A DNA stretch of 43,334 bases, from NCBI GenBank assembly GCA_030834695.1, contig JAUQXK010000016.1:1-43334 (forward strand). Reading direction: 5' to 3'. Shown in pieces: positions 30,624-38,789 of the stretch. The stretch's first letter is position 1; each line of letters starts with the position of its first letter. The notes beneath the pieces are model-generated. The model did no database searches, was not told the DNA's origin, and was given only the letters and a program-made list of their open reading frames with translations. The DNA is from Desulfobacterales bacterium. GTDB lineage: Bacteria > Desulfobacterota > Desulfobacteria > Desulfobacterales > SpSt-501. The translations under genes were made by a program, and so were the position numbers.

Positions 30624-33311
30624 ATGGAAACCGAAGGCAAGCAGACTGAAACGGCGTTGCGCGAGAGCGAGGAAAGGTTTCGTCACATCGTAGAATCCTT
30701 GCCCGATGCCATTCTGGTCCGCCGCGCTGGAGTCATTGTTTACGCCAATTCGGCGGCGCTCAAGCTCTTCCGGGCGAGCGATGCAGATGAGCTGGTCGGG
30801 AAGAATTATTTGGACCTGGTTCATCCCGATGACCGGCCTGAATCGATCGAGCGGATCCGCAAGGGGCTCAGCGAAAATTGGATTGCCCCGCTGCGCCAAC
30901 ACCGCGTGTCGACGCTGGACGGCCAGGTGGTGCAGGTGGAGTCCTGGGGCGTGCCCGTCCAGTATCAGGGTCAGACCCAACTCTTCGGAATCCTCCGCGA
31001 CATTACAGATCGCAAGCGGACCGAACAGTTGCTGATGCGTTCCGAACACGAAAAGGAAATGATCCTGAACTCCATTTTCGAAAATTTCGTCTACTTTGAT
31101 CCGGAACTTCGAATCCAGTGGGCGAATCAAGCGGCTGCGCAGTCCGCCGGCAAGACGCCGGCGGATTTGCTCGGCCGTCATTGCTACGAAATCTGGCATC
31201 AGAGCAACGAGCCCTGCCAGAATTGCCCGGTCGTCAAAGCCCGAGAAACCGGATTGCCGCAGCAGTTGGAAACGACGACCCCGGACGGGCGTCACTGGAT
31301 CGGACGGGGCTATCCGGTTTTCGACGATCATGGAAAACTGGTCGGCATGACGGAGCTGGCCCAGGACATCACCCAGCGAAAGAAGGCTGAGGACGCACTC
31401 CGGATCAGCGAGGAGAAATACCGCTTGCTGATCGAAAACCAGGCGGACATGGTGGTCAAGCTCGATCTTCAGGGCAACTTCCTTTTCGTGAGTCCCAGCT
31501 ATTGCGAGGCCTTCGGTGAATCCGAGCAAGCGCTGCTCGGCAGGCCCTTTTTGCCGATGGTCTACGAGGAGGATCGGGAAGCGACGGCCGAGGCCATGAA
31601 AGCGCTCTACCATCACCCCCATGCCTGCTATCTCGAGCAACGGCTCATGACGCGGTCCGGACTGCGGTGGATCGGTTGGGCCGATAAGGCGCTGTTGGAC
31701 GAAGATGGGCAATTGGCGGCCATCATCGGCGTGGGACGCGATATCACCGAGCGGAAGCAGGCGGCCGAGGCGTTGAGGGAAAGCGAGGCGCGCTTCCGCA
31801 CCGCATTTGAAAACACCGCAGTGGGGATGGCACTGATCGCTTTGGACGGAGCGGCCATCGAAGTCAACACGGCCGTGGCGCACATGCTGGGTTACACGAA
31901 GCAGGAGCTTTTTGGCGGAACGATACGGGACGTCATGCACCCGGATGATTTTGAAGCCCACCGGCTTCTTTTCAAGAGGCTTTTGGAGGGGGAGCTGCCG
32001 TACGGAGACAGTGATCGTCGTTTGATTTGCAAGAACGGGGTCATCATCAATACCCAGATCTGGTCGACCATTCAACGGGACGAGCACGGGAAGCCGCTCT
32101 ATATGGTCGCGATGGTGCGCGACGTGAGCGCACAGGTCCGTGCCCAAAAAGAAAAAGATCAGCTGCAATCCCAGCTGCTGCAAGCCCAGAAAATGGAGGC
32201 GATTGGAGCCCTGGCGGGAGGAATTGCCCACGATTTCAACAATATTTTATCTGCGATTATCGGTTTTACGGAGCTGTCCACGTTAAGCGAAGGCGCACCG
32301 GTTGAATATCTACAGGAGGCATTGAGGGCGGCCCATCGCGCCCGGGATCTGGTGAAGCAGATTCTTTCCTTCAGCCGGCAGGCGGATGAAGAGCGAACTC
32401 CGGTTGATGTCGGCATGATCGTACGGGAGGTTGTCAAATTTCTGCGGGCCAGCATCCCCGCCACCATCGACCTCAACTACCGAATCGACGATCCGGCGGG
32501 GGCTGTTTTCGGGAATTCGGTTGAGCTGCACCAAATCCTGATGAACCTGGCAACCAACGCCGTTCACGCCATCGGCGAGAATCCGGGGAGCATCGACATC
32601 GAGGTGCAGGGCGCGACCCTGACGGATGAAGACAAGGACGGCTGTTTCGACCTGGATACGGGCTCGTATGTGCGTCTTGCGGTCAGGGACACCGGACGAG
32701 GAATTCCGCTGGAAATGCAGGAGCGGATTTTTGATCCCTATTTCACGACGAAAGAAAAGGGGGTCGGCACCGGCCTCGGCCTGGCGGTGGTCAGCGGAAT
32801 TGTAAAGAAATGCAACGGAGCCGTCCGGGTCGAAAGCGCGCCCGGGAAAGGGGCTGTCTTCAAAGTTTGGCTGCCGAAGGTCAAATTGACATCCGGTCGG
32901 CCGGAAAAGGAAAAAGTGCCGCCCTGCGGCGGTTCCGAGAGCATTCTGTTCGTCGACGATGAAAGGATGCTGGTTGACATCGGGGAGAAGATTCTGACGC
33001 GGCTGGGGTACGATGTCGTTACGAGAACCAGCCCGATTGAAGCGCTCGAGCTGTTCAAGGCCAACCCGAAGAGGTTTGACATCGTCATCACGGATCAAAC
33101 CATGCCGGGAATGAGGGGCGACGTATTGGCGGTCGAGTTGATGAGAATCAATCCGGAGATTCCCGTCATCCTTTGCACGGGCTACAGTCAGCAGCTTGAC
33201 CAAGTCAAAGCCCAAAAAAAAGGGATCAAAGCGCTGGTCATGAAACCGCTCCTAATCGACGAGATCGATCGCGCGATCCGCAGCGTGCTAAAATCCAAAA
33301 AAGAGAATTGA
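30624..33311 (+). CDS. PAS-rich hybrid sensor histidine kinase with C-terminal receiver
   Basis: 895 residues, no membrane segment, so a cytoplasmic sensor. Four PAS/PAC units lie at about 13-133, 138-255, 262-383 and 386-510. The second contains HQSNEPCQNCPVVKA with a CxxC that could bind metal or react to redox. HisKA is at about 525-590 with His536 (GGIAHDFNNIL). The HATPase is at about 630-750 with N-box LMNLATNAVHA and G-boxes DTGRGIP and GVGTGLGLA. The receiver is at about 770-890 with Asp824 (VITDQTMPG). HDFNN-type kinases with a terminal receiver pass phosphate onward or feed it back. It lies 180 bases after the Grx-fusion gene; I see no clear terminator or promoter in that gap. Confidence 0.95.
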   Translation: METEGKQTETALRESEERFRHIVESLPDAILVRRAGVIVYANSAALKLFRASDADELVGKNYLDLVHPDDRPESIERIRKGLSENWIAPLRQHRVSTLDGQVVQVESWGVPVQYQGQTQLFGILRDITDRKRTEQLLMRSEHEKEMILNSIFENFVYFDPELRIQWANQAAAQSAGKTPADLLGRHCYEIWHQSNEPCQNCPVVKARETGLPQQLETTTPDGRHWIGRGYPVFDDHGKLVGMTELAQDITQRKKAEDALRISEEKYRLLIENQADMVVKLDLQGNFLFVSPSYCEAFGESEQALLGRPFLPMVYEEDREATAEAMKALYHHPHACYLEQRLMTRSGLRWIGWADKALLDEDGQLAAIIGVGRDITERKQAAEALRESEARFRTAFENTAVGMALIALDGAAIEVNTAVAHMLGYTKQELFGGTIRDVMHPDDFEAHRLLFKRLLEGELPYGDSDRRLICKNGVIINTQIWSTIQRDEHGKPLYMVAMVRDVSAQVRAQKEKDQLQSQLLQAQKMEAIGALAGGIAHDFNNILSAIIGFTELSTLSEGAPVEYLQEALRAAHRARDLVKQILSFSRQADEERTPVDVGMIVREVVKFLRASIPATIDLNYRIDDPAGAVFGNSVELHQILMNLATNAVHAIGENPGSIDIEVQGATLTDEDKDGCFDLDTGSYVRLAVRDTGRGIPLEMQERIFDPYFTTKEKGVGTGLGLAVVSGIVKKCNGAVRVESAPGKGAVFKVWLPKVKLTSGRPEKEKVPPCGGSESILFVDDERMLVDIGEKILTRLGYDVVTRTSPIEALELFKANPKRFDIVITDQTMPGMRGDVLAVELMRINPEIPVILCTGYSQQLDQVKAQKKGIKALVMKPLLIDEIDRAIRSVLKSKKEN

Positions 33312-33343
33312 CAACCCGCCTCCCGTCTGGTTAATTAATTTCG

Positions 33344-33385
33344 AATTCCGAAAGAATTTTGATTTATATTCCGGTATTCGGAATT
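33344..33385. promoter_or_regulatory. AT-rich inverted repeat upstream of the IclR gene
   Basis: AATTCCGAA (33344-33352) and its exact complement TTCGGAATT (33377-33385), plus a direct repeat GAATTTTGA (33354-33362, 33381-33389), in the most AT-rich gap of the region. IclR regulators bind AT-rich dyads near their own gene, so this is a candidate operator, but it could also be a member of the A-rich spacer repeats seen around gntR. Confidence 0.5.
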
Positions 33386-33446
33386 TTGACCGCCCCTTCA
33401 GCCGGTTGAAATTTCAGCTCTAGCTTCCATTCCAGGTTGCCGGAGG

Positions 33447-34229
33447 ATGCCCGTGAAAGATCGGGACCATGTCCAATCGATTGCCAAGTGCTTCACTCTC
33501 CTCGGCCATCTGGCCGCGCCGGATTCGCCTTTCACGCTCGATGACCTCACCCGGAAAACCCGTTACCACAAGACCACCTGCTTCCGGTTTCTGAAGACCA
33601 TGCGTCAGCTCGGGCTGGTCGAGCAGAACATGGACAAGAAGACCTATCACCTGGGTCCCGCGATGGCGGCACTCGGCCTGAAGGCGCTCAAGGGCTTGAA
33701 CCTGCGCCGGGCGGCGTTGCCGGTGATGCAGGCGCTGCGGGATGAGACGGAGGAGACGGTCAATCTTTCCCTGCTCAGCGGAACCGAGATCATCTTCGTC
33801 GAGCGGGTTATGTCGGACTATCTCGTCAACGCGAACATCAACGTGGGCGACCGGTTGCCGGTATACTGCGCCAGCATGGGTAAAGTCATCCTGGCCTTCA
33901 TGCCCGAACCGCACGCTGATGCCATTCTCGGCCAACTGGATTTTAAATCCAGGACCGAGCGCACGATTGTCTCGGCCGCCGCGTTCAAGAAGGAACTCGC
34001 GGAAATCAAAAACCGGGGGTATGCGCTCAATAACGAAGAGCTGGAAAGAGGCCTGCGGGCGGTCGCAGCCCCGATCATCGGTTATACGGGGGAGGCATTT
34101 GCCGCCATCAATATCGCCTGGACGACGGCCCGGCGCCCCTCCCGGCGGACGTTCACCGAATTCGCCGCCAAAGTGGTCCGGGCGGCCGAACAGATTTCAC
34201 TGGCCATGGGGTACATTCGGCAGTCGTAA
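33447..34229 (+). CDS. IclR family transcriptional regulator
   Basis: 260 residues. The N-terminal winged HTH (about 7-60) has SIAKCFTLLGHLAAPDSPFTLDDLTRKTRYHKTTCFRFLKTMRQLGLV and YHLGP. The effector-binding domain (about 80-250) has GTEIIFVERV, INVGDRLPVYCASMGKVILAF (ligand loop) and RGYALNNEELERGLRAVAAPI. These proteins sense carboxylates or aromatics and control adjacent catabolic genes, here most likely the CoA-transferase and TAXI-TRAP genes that follow in the same direction. It ends 63 bases before the CoA-transferase. Confidence 0.94.
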   Translation: MPVKDRDHVQSIAKCFTLLGHLAAPDSPFTLDDLTRKTRYHKTTCFRFLKTMRQLGLVEQNMDKKTYHLGPAMAALGLKALKGLNLRRAALPVMQALRDETEETVNLSLLSGTEIIFVERVMSDYLVNANINVGDRLPVYCASMGKVILAFMPEPHADAILGQLDFKSRTERTIVSAAAFKKELAEIKNRGYALNNEELERGLRAVAAPIIGYTGEAFAAINIAWTTARRPSRRTFTEFAAKVVRAAEQISLAMGYIRQS

Positions 34230-34292
34230 ACTGGGACGGGCCCCCAAAAGATCCCATGGACATGTCATTCCAAACGGTTCGCTGAGGGTTGC

Positions 34293-35498
34293 ATGCACGC
34301 AAACTTGAAAAAAGGCGCTTTGGACGGGATTCGGGTCATCGACATGACCCGCGTATTGGCAGGGCCCTATTGCACGCTGCTGTTGGGCGACATGGGGGCG
34401 GAAATCATCAAAATCGAAGTGCCGGGCCATGGGGACGACACGCGCAAATACCCTCCGTTCATCGGGTCCGAAAGCGCTTATTTCATGAACCTCAACCGAA
34501 ACAAGAAGAGCCTGACGCTGAACCTGAAGGCCGCGGAGGGGAAAGCGGTTTTTCTGGATCTGGTCAAACGCTCCGATGTCCTCATCGAGAATTTCCGGCC
34601 CGGGACCATGGACGACCTGGGGATCGGCTATGCCGCGCTGAAAGCCGTCAACCCCAAGATCATTTACTCCTCGATATCCGGCTTCGGGCATACCGGACCG
34701 TACAAGGATCTGCCCGGATACGACATCATCGGCCAGGCCATGGGGGGCATCATGAGCGTGACCGGCTGGCCGGACAGCCCGCCAACTCGGACCGGCACCG
34801 CGATTGCCGATATCCTGGCGGGACTTTGCGCCGGCATCGGAATCCTGAGCAGTCTCATCGCCGTGCGCAACGGCGGCCCGGGCCAGAAGGTGGACATCGC
34901 GCTGGTCGATTCGGTGGTTTCAGCGATGGAGACGATCATCCAGATCTATCTGGTTGAAAAGCGAATCCCCCAGAGGACCGGCAACCGCTATGAATTCATC
35001 TATCCCTATGACACCTTCAAAGCCAGGGACGGCTGGGTGGTGATCGCCGTCGGCAACAACAAGTTATGGGAAATGTTTTGCGACGCCATCGGCATGCGCC
35101 GCCTTCTGGAAGACCCGACCTACAAAGACAACTACGACCGCGTCAAGGCCCATGCGGCGGTCAAGCGGATCGTGGAGGAGTGGACGGGAACCCGGACCGT
35201 CCGGGAGGTCGTCGATTTCCTTTTGTCCAAGGCCATCCCCTGCGCGCCGCTGTACACGGTCAAAGAGGTGGTCGAGGACCCGCATATCGCCGATGCCCGC
35301 CGCATGATCCGCGAGATCGATCATCCGCTGGCCGGTCGCACCAAAGTCATCGGCTCGCCGATCCATCTTTCGGAAACGCCGGCGGAGGTGCACGCTCCGG
35401 CGCCGCTCCTCGGAGAGCACAGCGTGGACATATTGAAGGGCATCCTGAATTATTCCGAGGAGCGGGTGGCGGCATTGCAAAAGAATCACATCATTTAA
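34293..35498 (+). CDS. Class III (CaiB/BaiF, formyl-CoA type) CoA-transferase
   Basis: 401 residues, full length. The N-terminus is LDGIRVIDMTRVLAGPYCTLLLGDMGAEIIKIE. The nucleophilic Asp is Asp173 in TGTAIADILAGL, at the place of Asp169 of Frc, with FGHTGPY, PGYDIIGQAMGG and GPGQKVDIALVDSV around it. It transfers CoA between organic acids through an Asp-anhydride intermediate. Between an IclR regulator and a TAXI-TRAP importer, it probably activates the imported acid, using acyl-CoA of the pathway as donor. The specific substrate is unknown. Confidence 0.94.
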   Translation: MHANLKKGALDGIRVIDMTRVLAGPYCTLLLGDMGAEIIKIEVPGHGDDTRKYPPFIGSESAYFMNLNRNKKSLTLNLKAAEGKAVFLDLVKRSDVLIENFRPGTMDDLGIGYAALKAVNPKIIYSSISGFGHTGPYKDLPGYDIIGQAMGGIMSVTGWPDSPPTRTGTAIADILAGLCAGIGILSSLIAVRNGGPGQKVDIALVDSVVSAMETIIQIYLVEKRIPQRTGNRYEFIYPYDTFKARDGWVVIAVGNNKLWEMFCDAIGMRRLLEDPTYKDNYDRVKAHAAVKRIVEEWTGTRTVREVVDFLLSKAIPCAPLYTVKEVVEDPHIADARRMIREIDHPLAGRTKVIGSPIHLSETPAEVHAPAPLLGEHSVDILKGILNYSEERVAALQKNHII

Positions 35499-35566
35499 CG
35501 ATGTCCGACTGGAGTGCAGCATGCATAACTGGCCATTCAACCGTGTCGCATGAAAGGAGAAATGTC

Positions 35567-36562
35567 ATGAAGCCTCTCAGGATCGTCGCCGCTGCTTTCG
35601 TCTTCGCATCGATCACGGCCGCCATCGGGCTGCTTCCCGTCGACGGCTGGGCCGCCTCCAAGAAACTGCTGGCCATGGGCTCGACGCAGTCCTCGTCCAG
35701 CCACTACGCGTACTTCGTGGCCGTCGCCAAGGTGATCAACGCCCGTGTGCCGGATGTCAACATCTCGGTGGTGGAAACCGGCGCCTCGGTGGACAACATC
35801 AACCGGATCAAGAAAGGGGATCTGGACCTGGGGATGACGACCATCCACCTCCAATACCAGGCCTACCACGGCCTGGAAGCCTGGAAGGACAAGCCCATCA
35901 AAGACCAGTACGTCATGTGGGTCTACCAGCCGGCGCCGCAGAATTTCGTCGTGCGCGAGGACAGCGGCGTCAAAACGGTTTACGATCTGGCGGGGAAGCC
36001 CTTCAACCCGGGGATCCGGGGGTCGGCCACCGAAAAGACGGTGGAGGCCATCCTGGACGCGCTCGCCGTAACGCCCAACTGGGTGAGGGGCGGGACCGAG
36101 GATGCGATCGCCTCCATCAAGGACAAGCGGGTCGTGGGCTACGTGAAATCCGGAGCCGGGGTCGACAGTCTGGACGCCTCCACGCTGGATCTCGCCACCT
36201 TCACGTCCATCCGCCTGCTGGGCTTCACCGAGGAGGACATCGCCAAGGTCAAGGCGAAGTATCCCTACCTCAGCCCGATCGCCATGCCCAAGGGGATCTA
36301 CAAAGACTCTCCGGCCTACAAGACGTTCGCCATGCTCATCGGCACAGTGGTAAAAAAGGACTTGTCCGAGGACCTGGTCTACCGGATGGTCAAGGCCGCC
36401 TGCGAGGGGTTTGACGAGCAGGTCGCCGCCTATCCCTCCATTAAAGGCGTCAGTCTTCCGCAGCTGACCCTGGAAACCTGCAACGTTCCGCTGCACCCCG
36501 GCGCGATCAAGTATTACAAAGAAATCGGACACAAGATCCCGGAAAACCTGATCCCGAAATGA
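35567..36562 (+). CDS. TAXI family TRAP transporter solute-binding protein
   Basis: 331 residues. The signal peptide (RIVAAAFVFASITAAIGLLPVDGWA) cleaves near residue 28. The TAXI domain follows: LLAMGSTQSSSSHYAYFVAVAKVIN, VVETGASVDNINRIKKGDLDLGM (near 75-100), FNPGIRGSATEKTVEAI and the C-terminal lobe with LHPGAIKYYKEIG. TAXI proteins bind small dicarboxylates or amino acids such as glutamate. AAAGGAG lies 8-12 bases before the ATG at 35567; the earlier in-frame codons belong to overlap with the CoA-transferase. Its stop overlaps the permease start (ATGA). Confidence 0.94.
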   Translation: MKPLRIVAAAFVFASITAAIGLLPVDGWAASKKLLAMGSTQSSSSHYAYFVAVAKVINARVPDVNISVVETGASVDNINRIKKGDLDLGMTTIHLQYQAYHGLEAWKDKPIKDQYVMWVYQPAPQNFVVREDSGVKTVYDLAGKPFNPGIRGSATEKTVEAILDALAVTPNWVRGGTEDAIASIKDKRVVGYVKSGAGVDSLDASTLDLATFTSIRLLGFTEEDIAKVKAKYPYLSPIAMPKGIYKDSPAYKTFAMLIGTVVKKDLSEDLVYRMVKAACEGFDEQVAAYPSIKGVSLPQLTLETCNVPLHPGAIKYYKEIGHKIPENLIPK

Positions 36563-38556
36563 GGAAAGCGGATGCCATGCCTACAGGCGAAACCTCGGTC
36601 GATGTCAACGAGCTGATCCACATCGTTCCCGAAAAAGTGGATGTCAAAGACCCGGACCAGGCGGTGGCCAGAACCCTAAAAGGGCCGTTCTCGGTCCTGG
36701 CAGCGGGTCTGTCCGTTCTATTTGCGATCTTCCAACTATACACCGCCTTTGCCGGGGCCTTCCCGGACCTGATCCAGCGCAGCATCCACATGGGGTTTGC
36801 CATCGTTCTGGCCTTTCTCCTGTATTCCGCTTCCGGCCGATCCCCCAAAGACCGCCCGTCGATGGTGGACGCCCTGGCGATGGCTTCGGGAGCGGTTGTC
36901 TGCATGTATGCCGCCTTCAACTACGACCGCATCATGATGAATCCGGGCATATCCAGCGACTGGGATCTGGCGCTGGGAATCATCGCCGCCGTCATCGTCC
37001 TGGAGATGACCCGCCGGATCCTCAGCTGGATCATGCCGGCCATCGCCGTTCTGACGATCCTCTACGCGTACTTCGGCCAGGCTCTGCCCGATGTCATCGC
37101 CCACCGCGGATTCAGCGTCAGCTACATCCTGGAGACGCTGTACATGTCGACCTCCGGCCTCTGGGGCACCGTGACGGGGGTCTCGGCCACGGTCGTGGCG
37201 GGCTTCCTCATCTTCGGGTCGGTTCTTTACTACACCGGGGGCGGGGAAATTTTCGTCGATCTGGCCAAGGCCCTCGCCGGCCGATCCTACGGCGGACCGG
37301 CCAAGGTCAGCTGCATATCGAGCGCGCTCTTCGGAACCATTTCGGGCAGCGCCGTCGCCAACGTCGTGGTCGACGGGGTCTTCAACATCCCGTTGATGAA
37401 AAAGCTGGGCTACAAGCCGGAATTCGCGGCCGCCGTGGAGGCCACGGCCTCCACCGGCGGCCAGATCATGCCGCCGGTGATGGGGGCGGGAGCCTTCATC
37501 ATGGCGGAACTGATCCACGTGGCCTACCTGAAGATCGCGCTGGCGGCGGTGGTTCCGGCGCTGCTGTATTATCTCGGGGTGGCGGCCTCGATCCATTTCG
37601 AAGCGCGGAAGTCCAACCTGATGCGAATCCCCAAAGCGTTGATCCCCTCCGTGAAAAAGACCCTGCCTAAAGGCGCCCCGCTCTTCATCCCGGTCACGCT
37701 GCTCATCTATCTCCTGCTCGACGGCCGGGACCCGACCAGCTCGGTGTTCTGGGCGACGATGGCCTCGGTGGGGCTGTATTTCGCGACCGTTCGAAGCCGG
37801 GCCGTATTGAAGGAAAGGGCCCGGAACATGGTCGGGGCCATGGAGGCGGGCGGCAAGTCCGTCGTCCTGGTGGCGAGCCTCTGCTGCTGCGCCCAGATCG
37901 TGATCGGCATGGTGAACCTCTCCGGGCTGGGGATCAAGATGTCGGAGCTGGTCATCGGGCTCAGCATGGGGGTTGAATTTTTAGGGCTTTTTTTCACCAT
38001 GATCGTGTGCCTCATCCTCGGCATGGGCCTGCCCACGACGGCGGCCTATGTTTTGGCGGCATCCGTGGCCGGGCCCGCCCTCGTCAAGCTGGGCGTGGTT
38101 CCGATGGCCGCGCACCTGTTCGTGTTTTATTTCGCCATCATTTCCGCCATCACGCCGCCGGTCTGTGCGGCGGTCTATGCGGCCACGGCGATCGCCCGCT
38201 CGAACTGGCTCCAGACCGGCTGGCTGGCCGTCCGCATGGGGCTGGCCGGATTTGTCGCCCCCTTTCTGTTCGTCTACCGCCCGCAGATCCTGCTGATCGG
38301 GTCCCCCATGGACATCCTGTGGAACTGCCTGGTGGCGGGCTTGGGCGTTCTGGCGCTGGCGGGAGTGGCGATCGGCTATTTCGGAGACAAATGCCGGTGG
38401 TATGAGTGGGTGCTGCTGGCCGCCGGGGCGCTGCTGCTCCTCAAGCCCGGCCTGGTCTCGGACCTGGTCGGCATTGCGGTGGTCGGGATCATTTTCGGGC
38501 TGCAGAAGAAAAGGCATGCCGCCGCGGAAGCGGCGACCCAGCCGGCCACCGGATAG
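36559..38556 (+). CDS. TRAP transporter fused permease (4TM DctQ-like + 12TM DctM-like)
   Basis: 665 residues, typical for the TAXI-associated fusion. Residues about 45-190 form the DctQ-like bundle (FSVLAAGLSVLFAIFQLYTAFAG, YASFNYDRI region). Residues about 200-655 form the DctM-like core, with SGSAVANVVVDGVFNIPLMKKLGY (near 255-280), STGGQIMPPVMGAGAFIMAEL (near 295-315), GMGLPTTAAYVLAASVAGPAL (near 490-510) and ITPPVCAAVYAATAIARSNW. It pairs with the TAXI protein upstream (4-base overlap). An alternative start is the ATG at 36577 with GAGGA ten bases upstream. Confidence 0.94.
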   Translation: MRKADAMPTGETSVDVNELIHIVPEKVDVKDPDQAVARTLKGPFSVLAAGLSVLFAIFQLYTAFAGAFPDLIQRSIHMGFAIVLAFLLYSASGRSPKDRPSMVDALAMASGAVVCMYAAFNYDRIMMNPGISSDWDLALGIIAAVIVLEMTRRILSWIMPAIAVLTILYAYFGQALPDVIAHRGFSVSYILETLYMSTSGLWGTVTGVSATVVAGFLIFGSVLYYTGGGEIFVDLAKALAGRSYGGPAKVSCISSALFGTISGSAVANVVVDGVFNIPLMKKLGYKPEFAAAVEATASTGGQIMPPVMGAGAFIMAELIHVAYLKIALAAVVPALLYYLGVAASIHFEARKSNLMRIPKALIPSVKKTLPKGAPLFIPVTLLIYLLLDGRDPTSSVFWATMASVGLYFATVRSRAVLKERARNMVGAMEAGGKSVVLVASLCCCAQIVIGMVNLSGLGIKMSELVIGLSMGVEFLGLFFTMIVCLILGMGLPTTAAYVLAASVAGPALVKLGVVPMAAHLFVFYFAIISAITPPVCAAVYAATAIARSNWLQTGWLAVRMGLAGFVAPFLFVYRPQILLIGSPMDILWNCLVAGLGVLALAGVAIGYFGDKCRWYEWVLLAAGALLLLKPGLVSDLVGIAVVGIIFGLQKKRHAAAEAATQPATG

Positions 38557-38557
38557 G

Positions 38558-38744
38558 CACCTCCCGTGGGAGGAGATCCAGTCCGGCCGCAAAGAGTTGC
38601 AGGCCTCCCGGGAAGAGCTCAAATCCACCGGCGAGGAGCTGACCACCTCCAAGGGGGAGTTGCAGTCGCTCAACGAGGAGCTGCAGACGGTCAACCAGAT
38701 CTTCGGACATCACCAAGACCAATGCATTGGAGGCCCAACTGCGA
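38558..38744 (+). pseudogene. Decayed fragment of a CheR/PAS sensor (coiled-coil linker and PAC end)
   Basis: Immediately after the permease stop, the frame from 38558 reads LPWEEIQSGRKELQASREELKSTGEELTTSKGELQSLNEELQTVN. This matches the diagnostic coiled-coil (EELxSxNEELxTxxEELQSLNEELQTVN) of CheB/CheR-PAS fusion kinases. Near 38700 the match jumps to another frame, which reads DITKTNALEAQLR and then stop, the usual C-terminal end of a PAC domain in such proteins. So about 45 residues of linker are joined, with a deletion and a frame change, to a PAC tail. There is no start codon or ribosome binding site. It is a relic of a larger sensor gene that was lost or moved. Confidence 0.8.
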
Positions 38745-38789
38745 TAGCCGCCTGGCTGAGGCGGGCCAATTCGAGAATAAAGGGGCGCC

